Shown: one piece after another, positions 46,316-55,260 of the stretch
How the letters are laid out: each line of letters begins with the position of its first letter
Position numbering within the stretch: the stretch's first letter is position 1
The notes under the pieces: generated by a model
What the model was told of the DNA's origin: nothing
Seen by the model: the letters and a program-made list of their open reading frames with translations, nothing else
Database searches by the model: none
Translations under genes and position numbers: made by a program
NCBI GenBank assembly: GCA_937918935.1
Contig: CAKZSI010000049.1
Location: forward strand, 1-64,000
DNA: 64,000 nucleotides
Source: an uncultured Chloroflexales bacterium
Lineage (GTDB): Bacteria; Chloroflexota; Chloroflexia; Chloroflexales; Chloroflexaceae
Direction of reading: 5' to 3'

Positions 46316-48610
46316 TCACTCGTGGACCACAATCGTATTGCGCCCGGCGCGTTTGGCGGCATACAGGGCCTCATCGGCAGCGCGCAGCAACTCATCGGCG
46401 CCGCCGACACCAGCATAGGCGGCCACGCCCACCGAAATGCTCACGGGTTCCAGGTGGTTGCCGTGAAAGTCAATCTGCAGAGCGTTCACCAGGCCACGAA
46501 TCTGTTCCAGCCGTTGCACCGTATCCTCTACCGCCGAGCCGGGCAGGACCAGCACAAACTCTTCGCCCCCGTAGCGGCAGGCAATGTCGCTCTTCCGCAT
46601 ATGCTCCCGAAAGATCCATCCCACCTCGCGCAAGAGCGTATCGCCGGCCTCGTGCCCGTAGCGATCGTTAAAACTCTTGAAATAGTCAATGTCCAGCATA
46701 GCCACGCAGAGGGGCTCACCCTCGCGCTGCACACGGTACACCTCACGGGGCAGGGTCGCCTCCAGGTAGCGCCGGTTGAACAACCCGGTCAGCGGATCGA
46801 GAATAGCCTGCTCGCGCAAGGCCTCGCGGAGATCAATATTTGCCAGCGCCAGTTTGATCGCATCGCCGACAGAAATCAACAACTCGATGCGGGGCTGAAC
46901 CTCGCCGGCAATATGTAGTACGCCATAGATTTCGCTCCGCACGGCGAGGGGCAGGCAGCAACTGTACGCGGCCTGGAGCGCACTAAGATGGCGACAGCGC
47001 GGACCCGCCCGGCGTCCGGCGAGCACGTGGATCTGGCCACGACGCAAAGCCCAGCAGTCTGCAATGGGGAACACAAGCTGCGTCGGACGTTGCTCGCCCC
47101 ACTGGCAGATCACTTCCAGATCATCGCTGCCGGGAATCCGCACTGCCAGATACCCGCCGTGCTCGGGAAACAACGCGGCCAGGCGCAGCCCGATAACCTC
47201 GGCGGCTTCGGTGCGATTCTGGCAGACCTGGAGCAGATCGTGCATCTGATTGATCTGCATTACCTCGGCAGTATGACGGCGCGCTTCGATAATTGCCTGT
47301 TCGAGGCGCGTATTAACTGCCTGGAGCAGCCCTTCGACATGGCGGCGCTCACTGATGTCGCGGTTGATCGCCACTACGCCCGTCACCTGTCCAGCGCCAG
47401 TGCGAAGCAGGGCGACCGATGACTGGATGGGCACGTAGCTCCCATCATGCCGGCGCTGCTCCACCTCGCCGCTCCACCGCCCCTCACGGAACAGGACCTC
47501 CAGGGCGGCTTCTTCGGTGTCGTTCACATAAGAGGTCACCAGTACCTCATCAACCGGCCGACCGAGGACCTCGCCGGCGGTCCAGCCATAGATGCGTTCC
47601 GCGGCGGCATTCCAGCTCTTGATATGGAAGGCAAGATCGGTGGCAATCACCGCATCGGCGACGTTGGCGAGCAGGCTCGCCTGGTATTGGAGCTGCTCTT
47701 CGTACAGATGCTGCGCGGTCACATCTTCGATCTGCCCCAACACCTGGCGGACCCGACCCTCGGCGTCACGGCGGAAGACCCGAACACGGCTGCGCATCCA
47801 GCGCCAGGAGCCATCGCGGTGGCGCAGACGAAAGGTGTGCTCAACAGTCTGCTCATCGGTCATAGCCCGCAGTTCCTCCAGCCCACGCTCCAGATGGGCG
47901 CGATCGTCGGGATGCAGCAGGTGCGGCAGGGTGTCAACGTTAGAGGCGCGGATCTCGTCGGCGGTGTAGCCAAGCAGGCGGGACAGGGAGCTATTGGCAT
48001 AGACGCCGCGCTGTTCCGTCAGATCAAAGATGAAGACCGTGGCCGGCAAGCGATCGGTGATCGAACGAACAAAATGATAATCCGCTGACAGGCGCCACTC
48101 CAGTTGGGCGACCGACCATGGTTGCGGCACCGGCGGAATAAGATCGGGAAACTCGCCCTCGCCAAGCACCCACACACTCACGTGGCGTCCCTGCCAGGTG
48201 CCGCCCGGATCGGTGAACGGGCGGCAGCGGTGCAACACCCGCCGCACTGTACCATCCCGATGAACCAGGCGCAAAAGCAGGGCGCAGCATTCGCCGTGGT
48301 CAGCGCGCAGCACGCGGCGCCAGTGCCCTGCCCAGAAATCCTGGTCGGCGGGATGCACACAGCGCGCCAGCAGGCCAGGGTCGGCATAGAGTTCCTGAGG
48401 CGTGTAGCCGATGATGGCGCTGCTGGCGGGGCTGCTATAGCGACACTGGCCATGGGGACCGATCCACAGTTCCCACTGAAAGGCAGCGGAGCGCAGATGC
48501 TGCACCAGGTCAGCGGCAGGCGTCAGAGCGGACTCAGGCGCCAGGCATTCAAGCTGTGCGCGCAACGCAGCAAGCTGCTCGTAGAGTGGCGCGAGGGCTT
48601 CAGGATCCAT
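46316..48610 (-). CDS. PAS-PAS-PAS-GAF-GGDEF diguanylate cyclase
   Basis: A 764-residue soluble sensor-cyclase making c-di-GMP from GTP. Successive PAS/PAC units are YSSPASSAIIGYTPQELY, YANSSLSRLLGYTADEIRAS (with PAC HRDGSWRWMRSRVRVFR) and WNAAAERIYGWTAGEVLG (with PAC ... VVAINRDISERR). A GAF-like region follows (residues ~450-590). The GGDEF domain has LTGLFNRRYLE, MLDIDYFKSFNDRYGHEAGD and active-site GGEEF at about 681-685. The inhibitory I-site RKSD lies exactly five residues upstream, so product inhibition is expected. No membrane helix. The start is uncertain: ATG 48610 or an ATG at 48658. Confidence 0.9.
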   Translation of the reverse strand: MDPEALAPLYEQLAALRAQLECLAPESALTPAADLVQHLRSAAFQWELWIGPHGQCRYSSPASSAIIGYTPQELYADPGLLARCVHPADQDFWAGHWRRVLRADHGECCALLLRLVHRDGTVRRVLHRCRPFTDPGGTWQGRHVSVWVLGEGEFPDLIPPVPQPWSVAQLEWRLSADYHFVRSITDRLPATVFIFDLTEQRGVYANSSLSRLLGYTADEIRASNVDTLPHLLHPDDRAHLERGLEELRAMTDEQTVEHTFRLRHRDGSWRWMRSRVRVFRRDAEGRVRQVLGQIEDVTAQHLYEEQLQYQASLLANVADAVIATDLAFHIKSWNAAAERIYGWTAGEVLGRPVDEVLVTSYVNDTEEAALEVLFREGRWSGEVEQRRHDGSYVPIQSSVALLRTGAGQVTGVVAINRDISERRHVEGLLQAVNTRLEQAIIEARRHTAEVMQINQMHDLLQVCQNRTEAAEVIGLRLAALFPEHGGYLAVRIPGSDDLEVICQWGEQRPTQLVFPIADCWALRRGQIHVLAGRRAGPRCRHLSALQAAYSCCLPLAVRSEIYGVLHIAGEVQPRIELLISVGDAIKLALANIDLREALREQAILDPLTGLFNRRYLEATLPREVYRVQREGEPLCVAMLDIDYFKSFNDRYGHEAGDTLLREVGWIFREHMRKSDIACRYGGEEFVLVLPGSAVEDTVQRLEQIRGLVNALQIDFHGNHLEPVSISVGVAAYAGVGGADELLRAADEALYAAKRAGRNTIVVHE

Positions 48611-48931
48611 GGTGCGGTTCCCGCGAGCTGGTTCAGGCAATGTCTTGTCTGGTGACATGATAGCAGAGCAGGCATTCACGCGCCGTACCAGGGAGCATGG
48701 TATTGACCGGCACAGTTGCCCTTACCGGCGGTTGGCGTTACAATGTCTGGACAATTTGTCGCTCCAGTCGTGCCTGCCAGCGGGTGCCGGGGCGTGGAGA
48801 AACCCGGTTTCCCCATCCTCCACCCACCGGCGCCGGGGCGCCGAAAAGCCCCGCGGGTCGGGGGAGAATTCGGTTTCCCCGTTTCTGGGAAGGCAAAGTT
48901 GGCGACCCCTGTGCATCTCAGAGGAAACGCA
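48611..48931. other. Divergent intergenic region with family-B copy
   Basis: No gene apart from possible N-terminal extension of the cyclase. An imperfect family-B palindrome, GGAGAAACC-C-GGTTTCCCC, lies at 48796-48814, and another GGTTTCCCC half-site near 48872. It also holds the plus-strand promoter at 48716-48744. Confidence 0.5.
48716..48744 (+). promoter_or_regulatory. Candidate promoter of the 48932 gene
   Basis: TTGCCC (48716-48721), a 17-bp spacer and TACAAT (48739-48744). The leader to the ATG would be about 180 nt. Confidence 0.4.
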
Positions 48932-49558
48932 ATGATAACCTATGACGATCTGGTAGCGGGGCTGGAAGATGCCTGGCTCGCCGTGGGCCTGCATGAACAC
49001 ACCTTTATTGAGAGTATCATTCCCGCCACCCAGGATCGCGTATGCAAAGTTGAACTCTATCCTGAACACGAAGAGCCTCTTACCAGTGAAAACGTTCCTC
49101 CCTTTCTTGAATTGAGCTTCACCTGGTCGCCGGTGCATCAGTTACTGTCCGAGGGCCGCAATTTGCCCGGTGAGCCGCTTGATCTGCAGTGGACTTACAC
49201 GGCCACGGCAACCATCGCGCAGGAGCGCAGCGATACGGAACTGGTGCGCATGTTCCAGCGCGCGGTGGCGAATGCCTTCCAGCGCTTCTACCCTGCCGAG
49301 GCTGCCGAAATGGAGCCGGTGATGGTCGAGGTGCGCCGCGTGTATCAGGGCGGGCCGGAGCGCCTGCACCTTGAACAGACCCAACTGGTGAGCAGTACCG
49401 TCTCCGACCTGTTCGAGCTGTGGTCCGACGGCGATCTTCAGACCCTGCGCCAGGTGCTGCGGATTGAGATGCAGCTCGCCAGCACGATCATCGCCAATCT
49501 GGCCGATGCCTTTACCCCCCGCGGGCGTGGCGGCTACCGCACGGTTGACGCGGCGTAG
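48932..49558 (+). CDS. Conserved-looking hypothetical protein
   Basis: A 208-residue soluble protein not recognised. The ATG at 48932 has GAGGAAA 6 nt upstream, and the frame upstream of it runs through palindromic DNA. Predicted mixed alpha/beta: YDDLVAGLEDAWLAVGLHEHTFIESIIP, then PPFLELSFTWSPVHQLLSEG, then a long helical stretch TELVRMFQRAVANAFQRFYPAEA and a C-terminal helix DLQTLRQVLRIEMQLASTIIANLADAF. No metal-binding or catalytic motif is obvious. Codon pattern and ribosome site support it as real. Its 3' end overlaps the convergent membrane-protein gene by 25 bp. Confidence 0.65.
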   Translation: MITYDDLVAGLEDAWLAVGLHEHTFIESIIPATQDRVCKVELYPEHEEPLTSENVPPFLELSFTWSPVHQLLSEGRNLPGEPLDLQWTYTATATIAQERSDTELVRMFQRAVANAFQRFYPAEAAEMEPVMVEVRRVYQGGPERLHLEQTQLVSSTVSDLFELWSDGDLQTLRQVLRIEMQLASTIIANLADAFTPRGRGGYRTVDAA

Positions 49559-50280
49559 GTCGCCAGGGCCAGAACCGCCGCTCCTCCCACCGCCCCGATC
49601 CAGCCAACCCGGCGCTCCGGTATGCGGAACGCGGCGCCTGACGCCAGGGCCGCGCCGAGAATGGCCAGGGGCGGCACCAGCCAGCCTGCACTCTCTGCGG
49701 GAAGCCACTGGCCGGCGCCAGCCGCGAGGGCGCCGAGCAGCGGCAGCGCCCCGACCAGGAGCAAGCCAAGGGCCCGCAAGGCCCCCGCAGGACCGCCCGG
49801 CCCGGCACGGAGCAGACGTGGCAAGCTCAACAGCCACAGTGCGGCGCCTACTGCCAGCAGCGCCCGCTGCGGCGCCGCCTCGGGCCAGCGCAGCAGCCCG
49901 GCCAGCTCCAACCCGCCCGTTGCCACGACTATGGCCAGAACAGCCACCAGCGGCAGCGCGTAGTCGCGCAACGCCTCGGCGGGAGCGCGATCGCGCGCGG
50001 CCAGGGCGCGGAAGCGTGGCCACTCCAGCAGCACCAGGGCCACGGGCAGGTCAAGGCCAAAGGGGAAGGGCCGCGCCGGGGCCAGGGGCAGCAGGGTCAG
50101 CACGGCAAGGGGCGGCACGAGGTCGAGCGGGGTCGCCGGTGGGGCCGGCCAGGCCGGTTCGCCGCCACAGGCCGCCAGCCAGCGCATCAACAGGTAGCTG
50201 GCCACGAGTGCGAACAGGCCCCCGGGGTAGAGGATCACACGGGGCCAGGCCAGACCGAGGGCGCCAGGGAGTTCACCCAT
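49534..50280 (-). CDS. Polytopic membrane protein of unknown function
   Basis: A 248-residue protein with about 7 hydrophobic helices and Ala/Leu/Pro-rich loops. It lies 3 bp after the complex I-like membrane protein, so the two are surely co-transcribed and probably form one complex. The start MGELPGALGLAWPRVILYPGGLFALVASYLLMRW resembles the first helix of NuoH/HyfC-type subunits, but none of the conserved NuoH quinone-site motifs is visible, so I leave it unnamed. The C-terminus overlaps the 3' end of the plus-strand gene by 25 bp. Confidence 0.6.
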   Translation of the reverse strand: MGELPGALGLAWPRVILYPGGLFALVASYLLMRWLAACGGEPAWPAPPATPLDLVPPLAVLTLLPLAPARPFPFGLDLPVALVLLEWPRFRALAARDRAPAEALRDYALPLVAVLAIVVATGGLELAGLLRWPEAAPQRALLAVGAALWLLSLPRLLRAGPGGPAGALRALGLLLVGALPLLGALAAGAGQWLPAESAGWLVPPLAILGAALASGAAFRIPERRVGWIGAVGGAAVLALATYAASTVR

Positions 50281-50283
50281 TGC

Positions 50284-51576
50284 TTAACGCTCGCGCAGAG
50301 CGAACAACCGCAGGGCCACCCGGCACAGTGCGCTGAGAACGAGCATCAGCCCGACCAGGGCCAGTGAGGGGAGCGTGGCAACCGGCTGCCGTGTCGTGTC
50401 AAACGCGACGATCAGCCCTGCCCAGGGCCAGACAACGATCTCACCGAAGGGCGTCAGGCCACCCTCGAGCTGGACCGTCACTGGCGCCAGCAGGGCCATC
50501 AGCAGCAGAGGCGCGCCCAGGCCCAACCCGGCGCTGCACCCTGCCGCGAGCCAGACCCGCCCATCGCTGCTTGACGACACAGCGGGCGCGAGGGCCAGGC
50601 GCGCGGGGGGCAGGGCCATCAGCAGCGCCGCGAGCCACAACACCACTGCCAGCGCGGGTAACCCTCCGGCGGTGGCCGCGGCAATGGCCAGCCAGCCAGC
50701 CACGAAGGGTCCGCTCAACGGTACGGCAGCGGAGAGCAACCAGAGCGCGCGTGTCCCTGCCACGGGCCGTTCCAGCCCCAGACGCAGCACGGGCCAGAGC
50801 AGAAGGACATACCCCGCGACGGTAAGCCCGGCTGCCGATCCCAGCCCCACCCCGGTAATGGCCATGCCGCTCAGCGACAGGTTGAGCCATGGCGCAGACT
50901 GCTCTGCCGGCGCAAGAGCGGCCCGCCAGGCCGCCCAGAACGCCACCAGACCTCCCATTAACAGGGCGGCAAAGAGCCAGCCCAGGTTCCACGGCCCCAG
51001 ACTGAACAGACGCACCAGCACGTAGAGACAACCACTGGCGACCATCGGCGTGCCGGCGAGCGCGCGTTCGCCCGCCAGCGCCGGCGCGTCCAGCGCCAGC
51101 AGCGCGGCCACGAGGATCAGCGCAAAGCTCACACTGTTCAACCCCGCCCCCGCCAGCGGCGCGCCGTAGTTCCACGCGCCGCCGGTCATGCCAACGAGCG
51201 CCAACCCCGCCAGCACACCGAGAGGGGCCAGACGCCGGACGTGCCGGTACCAGACGGGCCGTTCATCCACCGACCCCGTGTCCTGCAGCAGCCCGGCGAG
51301 AACCAGCAGCCCTCCCAGGGCGGCAAGGTGGCCCTGCAGCGTAGCCATCCCCACCAGCCAGGCTGCAGCCGCCACGCGCCAGGGACGCAGCGCACCGTGG
51401 GCCAGGGTCACCAGGCCATGCGCGGCGACGACGATCAACAGCAGCGCACTGAGCGCATCGGCGCGCAGCAGCCCGTTCCAGACGGCCAGCGGCGCAGCGC
51501 GGGTCAGCCCGGCCAGGGTCAGGCCAATGGCCAGCAAGGATACTATGAGGGCGAGGGAGGCGTTTCTCACTACCAT
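50284..51576 (-). CDS. Membrane protein resembling a degenerate NuoN/MrpD antiporter subunit
   Basis: About 430 residues with some 12-14 membrane helices. The central part, TPMVASGCLYVLVRLFSLGPWNLGWLFAAL followed by APWLNLSLSGMAITGVGLG, lines up in spacing with the core of complex I/Mrp antiporter subunits (SG..K.G.Y.L.R, then the broken-helix region). The proton-path lysines are replaced (Tyr at the first). The frame opens with a TTG at 51591 directly after the preceding stop; the ATG at 51576 is used here. It sits between a ParA-like ATPase and another membrane protein. The family assignment is inference from pattern only. Confidence 0.55.
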   Translation of the reverse strand: MVVRNASLALIVSLLAIGLTLAGLTRAAPLAVWNGLLRADALSALLLIVVAAHGLVTLAHGALRPWRVAAAAWLVGMATLQGHLAALGGLLVLAGLLQDTGSVDERPVWYRHVRRLAPLGVLAGLALVGMTGGAWNYGAPLAGAGLNSVSFALILVAALLALDAPALAGERALAGTPMVASGCLYVLVRLFSLGPWNLGWLFAALLMGGLVAFWAAWRAALAPAEQSAPWLNLSLSGMAITGVGLGSAAGLTVAGYVLLLWPVLRLGLERPVAGTRALWLLSAAVPLSGPFVAGWLAIAAATAGGLPALAVVLWLAALLMALPPARLALAPAVSSSSDGRVWLAAGCSAGLGLGAPLLLMALLAPVTVQLEGGLTPFGEIVVWPWAGLIVAFDTTRQPVATLPSLALVGLMLVLSALCRVALRLFALRER

Positions 51577-51591
51577 CACGACCAGCGTCAA

Positions 51592-52629
51592 CTACCTTCT
51601 GACGCCGCTCGCAAGCTCCTGGCGGCGGTAGCGGCAGTGATCGCAGTAGACCACCCGATAGCCGGCTACGGTAGCGCGATGCAGCGGGCCGCCGCAGTGC
51701 GGGCAGCTCAGCGACAGGAGGCTGCCCGCCCCGGTGACGACCGGTTCCTGATTGGGCGCTACAGTCGGGGGCGTGGCAGGATCAGGCGGAGAGGGTGCGG
51801 GTGGCGGCGCGACGGGCGGGTCACCCCGGGGAGCGGGAGGTGCAGATGCCGGCGCAGGTACAACCGGCGGCGCGGACGCTGGCGGCGCAAAGCCCCAGAG
51901 GTCGCTCAGCCGCTCGACGAGCTGGGCATAATCGGCAGCGCCACGGGAGCGCGGATCGTACTCGTAGATCGTCTTGCCCTGGGCCGACGACTCCGACAGG
52001 CGCACATTGATGCGAATGGGGGCGGTGACCAGGCTGCCATACCGCTCGCGCAACTGTTCGAGCAACTCTACCGACTGCCGGGTTCGCGCGTCGAAGAGGG
52101 TCGGCACGATCGCTCGCAGGCTGCCGGCGCTGCCTTTGACCCGGCTGAGCTGCACCACGAGCATTTCCAGGCCCCGAACAGCAAACGGCTCGACCGTTGT
52201 CGGCACGATCACATCGCTGGCCGCGTGCAACGCGTTGAGATTCAGAACCGTCAGGGAGCCGCCGCAGTCCACGAAGATAAAATCGTACTCCGAACGCAGC
52301 GGGCGAAGGACCTGTTCGAGCACCCGCGGCCAGTCGGGCCGTCGGGCAATCGTCGGCTGGGCCGTAAGCAAGGTCGCATCAGCGGCGATCAGGTCGAGAT
52401 TGTGGCGCACGGGGATGCGGCAATCAGCGGCGCGCGCGCCGTCAACCAGGGCATCGTAGAGCGTGCGGCGCGGGCTGACACCGAGGGCCATCGCCAGGTT
52501 GCCCTGGGCATCCACGTCCACCAGCAGCACGCGCGCCCCTTTAAGCGCCAGACCGGCGCTGAGGTTCACTACCGTGGTGGTCTTGCCGATTCCGCCTTTC
52601 AGGTTGGTAACTGCGACGATACGGCCCAT
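51592..52629 (-). CDS. ParA/Soj-like ATPase with C-terminal zinc ribbon
   Basis: A 345-residue protein. Residues 1-~215 form a ParA-type ATPase: deviant Walker A LKGGIGKTTT, VLLVDVDAQGNLAMALG, FIFVDCGGSLTVLNLNAL and VVPTTVEPFAVRGLEML. A Pro/Ala-rich linker follows (~245-300). The C-terminus is a four-Cys zinc ribbon (CPHCGGPL ... YCDHCRYRRQ). No parB gene or parS-like site is nearby. Its stop abuts the frame of the membrane-protein pair, so it may position a membrane complex rather than DNA, as MinD- or TadZ-type relatives do; that is inference. Confidence 0.8.
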   Translation of the reverse strand: MGRIVAVTNLKGGIGKTTTVVNLSAGLALKGARVLLVDVDAQGNLAMALGVSPRRTLYDALVDGARAADCRIPVRHNLDLIAADATLLTAQPTIARRPDWPRVLEQVLRPLRSEYDFIFVDCGGSLTVLNLNALHAASDVIVPTTVEPFAVRGLEMLVVQLSRVKGSAGSLRAIVPTLFDARTRQSVELLEQLRERYGSLVTAPIRINVRLSESSAQGKTIYEYDPRSRGAADYAQLVERLSDLWGFAPPASAPPVVPAPASAPPAPRGDPPVAPPPAPSPPDPATPPTVAPNQEPVVTGAGSLLSLSCPHCGGPLHRATVAGYRVVYCDHCRYRRQELASGVRR

Positions 52630-52706
52630 GGGAAACCTGATTTCACCTGATGTTTATGTTAAGCTACACGGCTGCACCGTACAGCGATGGTGGCAAAGAG
52701 TGTTTT

Positions 52707-52730
52707 CCTGGGAGGGCTGCGCTCTCCCGG
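52707..52730. repeat. Family-A palindrome
   Basis: CCTGGGAGGGC-TGC-GCTCTCCCGG, imperfect, preceded by AAGAGTGTTTT. A half-degenerate copy follows near 52767-52789 (GAGAGCTGCACCCTCCCGG). Confidence 0.6.
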
Positions 52731-52890
52731 ACTCCCGCACGGGCCGATGCTCACTCCGGGGCGGTTCTGAGAGAGCTGCACCCTCCCGGCCCGCCTTTGC
52801 GCCTCTGGCGCATATCACAGCAAGTGTAGTGCAATCACCGGGGCGTGTCAAATACCACGCGGTAGGCAATAAGATAGTGTCCCATCTACC

Positions 52891-52971
52891 GAACACGTTC
52901 GCACCGCAGAGGGCTTCAAAACGTTCACCATCTCCGTTCCTCTGCGTGCTCTGCGGTACATCTGAACACGT
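52891..52971. repeat. Small inverted-repeat element with 8-bp flanking duplication
   Basis: An insert at 52899-52963 has the imperfect inverted ends ACCGCAGAG (52903-52911) and CTCTGCGGT (52949-52957). It is flanked by GAACACGT on both sides (52891-52898 and 52964-52971), like a target-site duplication. The CTCTGCG motif family is common in intergenic repeats of several phyla. The rest of the gap 52630-52987 shows only family-A copies and no gene. Confidence 0.5.
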
Positions 52972-52987
52972 ACCGCGGATGGCCGTC

Positions 52988-53566
52988 TCACGGCCCGGCG
53001 GCGGCGCGGCAGAGCATATTGAAGAGCACCGTCAGACCGATCAGCACCAGCAATCCGGGCCAGAAGAGACGTGGCACGGTGAACAACACGCCCAGCCCAA
53101 AGAGCCAGATCACACTGGACAGGCCCTCGATGATCCGCCCGCTCATCGCCTTGACAACAAAGACCATCAGGCCGATAACGAAGAGGATGGCCGGCCAGAT
53201 GGCCACGCGGGTGAGTATGAGCACCCCGAAACCGATGAGGAATACGGCCAGACCAACAAGCTCGGGGCCAGGGCCGGCGCGTCGCATGGGCGGCGGTGGC
53301 GTAAGCGGCTCGGTGGAACGGGCCAGGCGTTCCGGCATATTGACGCCGGGGATAGGGACGGGACCTTTGATCAGCGCGCCGCAGCGCACGCAGTACGCGG
53401 CGTGGGCGGGATTGACGGCGCCGCACATGCCGCAGACAAGCGCATCCGCGGTGGGTCTGGAGAGCACGGTGGTCGCGCCGGTGGCGACGGGCCGCAGGCT
53501 GACTCCGCACTCGATGCAGAACAGCGCGTCGTCGGGCACGTCTGCGCCGCAAGACGGGCACTTCAT
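52988..53566 (-). CDS. Double zinc-ribbon membrane protein
   Basis: A 192-residue protein. The ATG at 53566 has GGGAG 8 nt upstream. Two Cys4 zinc ribbons are clear: MKCPSCGADVPDDALFCIECG (residues 1-21) and LVCGMCGAVNPAHAAYCVRCG (43-63). A Pro-rich linker leads to four hydrophobic helices in two pairs (LVGLAVFLIGFGVLILT, IWPAILFVIGLMVFVV, VIWLFGLGVLFTV, LFWPGLLVLIGLTVLF), the second pair resembling a DUF5668-type LiaI/LiaF membrane motif. Function unknown. The ribbons face the cytoplasm if the N-terminus is inside. Confidence 0.75.
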   Translation of the reverse strand: MKCPSCGADVPDDALFCIECGVSLRPVATGATTVLSRPTADALVCGMCGAVNPAHAAYCVRCGALIKGPVPIPGVNMPERLARSTEPLTPPPPMRRAGPGPELVGLAVFLIGFGVLILTRVAIWPAILFVIGLMVFVVKAMSGRIIEGLSSVIWLFGLGVLFTVPRLFWPGLLVLIGLTVLFNMLCRAAAGP

Positions 53567-53702
53567 TGGTTTTCTCCCTGTATGTTGAACCGGGCAGCCC
53601 GGGTTCCCCGGGGTTCCGGTAAAAAGAGCGTAGAGGAGGGCCGCGTCTTCTCGCAGCCTCCCACCCCGCAGGCAGGGCCGCGGGGAAACCCGGTTGCCCC
53701 GC

Positions 53703-55010
53703 CTACCGGCGCAGGCATTGTTCGGCCTCCGCCTGCATGGCAGCCGCGGCCGCGGCCTGGTTGAGCGCGCCGTCGAGCAGATGCGGCAGCCAGCCATCGA
53801 TGGCGTAGAGCAGACAGCGCGCTGCGGGCGTCGGCGGGAGACCGGGGGCCGCTGTGGCGCCTGCGGCCATGGCAGCCAGAAGCGGGTCGGCGGTAACATT
53901 CGCGGCCTCCAGCGCGCCAGCGCGGGCCGGCAGCCGTTCGAGCACAGCAGGAATCCGCGCCTGCGTCGCGGGTTCCAGCAGCCACCTTGCGAATGCGCGT
54001 GCCCGCTCCACCTCCTTGCCAGCGAGATCCCGCTGGAAAAGCAAGTAGGAACCCCCGAGCAGACCGGGCGCGGGCCTGCCGGTCGCCGGAACAACCGGCA
54101 GCGGGGCGATGCCGAGATCCAGCGTAGGGCTGATCTGCCGGTAGCGCGGCAGCACCCACTCACCATCAATGGCGAACGCGGCATAGCCCTGGGCGAACAG
54201 CCGCTGCCCACGCTGATAGCCCGCGCCATTGGTTGGTGCGGCCACGTACAACTCGCGCAGCAAGCCCAGCGCCGCGACCATTTCCGGCGTATCCAGACTG
54301 ATCGTCTGACCATCGGGCGCCAGGGGCGCCCCGCCGAAAGCGTAGAGCCACGGCAAGAGCCAGCGCGCCTCGTCCCAGGCCATCACCAGACCAGCAACGT
54401 CCTTCGTTGCAGCGGCCCGCGAGCGGGTGATGAGGGCATCGCTGGTGATCGGCGCGTCGGACGCCAGGGCGCGATTGTAGAACAACAGCAGGCTATGGCG
54501 CACGGCCAGCGGCACGCCCCAGAGCCGACCGTCGGCGGTAGCAGCGGTCAGCAGAGCCGGCAGCGTATCGTCCGGCATCACCACTCCCGGTGGTTGCACC
54601 TGCCCATCGGCAAGCAACCCCGCCAGGAGTTCCTGGTCGCCCCAAAGCAGATCCGGCAGCGGATCGCCCACCAGCGCGGACGTCGCCAGACTCAGGCGCA
54701 ACCCATCGGCAGGACGGGCAACCACCTCCAGCGGCGTGCCGGTCTCAGCGGTAAAGTCGCGCGCCAGCACCCGCACCCCTTCGAGGGCCGGCCCTTCCTC
54801 GGCGACCCAGAGGGCCAGGGGGCGCGGCGCCGGGGTAGGGGTGGGGAGCGGTGGGGAAGGGGAGGCCGCTGGCACAGGTTGGGGAGCGGCGCGGGTGGGC
54901 GCGGGCGACGCCGTGGGTGCGGGAGGCGGCGCGCCAATGCAGCCAACCAGGGCCAGCGCCGCAATCAGGAGCGCCAGAAGCCGCGGTGGGCCGTCAAGCA
55001 TTGCATTCAT
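53703..55010 (-). CDS. ABC transporter substrate-binding lipoprotein (sugar-type)
   Basis: A 435-residue family 1 extracellular solute-binding protein. A lipoprotein signal (LLALLIAALALVGC) precedes a Pro/Ala/Thr-rich spacer. The mature domain has ALWVAEEGPALEGVRVLARDFTAETGTPLEVV, DLLWGDQELLAGLLADGQVQP, GVPLAVRHSLLLFYNRAL and YAAFAIDGEWVLPRYRQ, which is the maltose/oligosaccharide-binding fold. Tethered outside the cytoplasmic membrane. No permease or ATPase genes are adjacent, so it may be an orphan. The start at 55010 (MNAMLDG) or three codons later; no strong ribosome site. Confidence 0.85.
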   Translation of the reverse strand: MNAMLDGPPRLLALLIAALALVGCIGAPPPAPTASPAPTRAAPQPVPAASPSPPLPTPTPAPRPLALWVAEEGPALEGVRVLARDFTAETGTPLEVVARPADGLRLSLATSALVGDPLPDLLWGDQELLAGLLADGQVQPPGVVMPDDTLPALLTAATADGRLWGVPLAVRHSLLLFYNRALASDAPITSDALITRSRAAATKDVAGLVMAWDEARWLLPWLYAFGGAPLAPDGQTISLDTPEMVAALGLLRELYVAAPTNGAGYQRGQRLFAQGYAAFAIDGEWVLPRYRQISPTLDLGIAPLPVVPATGRPAPGLLGGSYLLFQRDLAGKEVERARAFARWLLEPATQARIPAVLERLPARAGALEAANVTADPLLAAMAAGATAAPGLPPTPAARCLLYAIDGWLPHLLDGALNQAAAAAAMQAEAEQCLRR

Positions 55011-55057
55011 ATCAGTCGGCCATGCGGCTGCACCGCATTCCAATGAGAAAGCTGTTC

Positions 55058-55080
55058 CCGGGAGGGCTGCGCCCTCCCGG
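55058..55080. repeat. Family-A palindrome (canonical copy)
   Basis: Perfect CCGGGAGGGC-TGC-GCCCTCCCGG in the divergent gap between the lipoprotein and the DUF4397 gene. It is the clearest match to the family consensus. Confidence 0.75.
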
Positions 55081-55260
55081 CCCCCCCGTCGGGCAAGGAC
55101 CCGCGGCTCCGCCGCACAACGGCACCTCCCGTGGGGAGCTTATGTTCACATGAGGATTATACAGGATCAGCGCCGATCTCTCTGGATTGCATACATCCAC
55201 CAGCGCGCCAGCAGCGTATGTAAGGGTAATACGGAGTCGCACAGTACCAAGGAGATGCCC

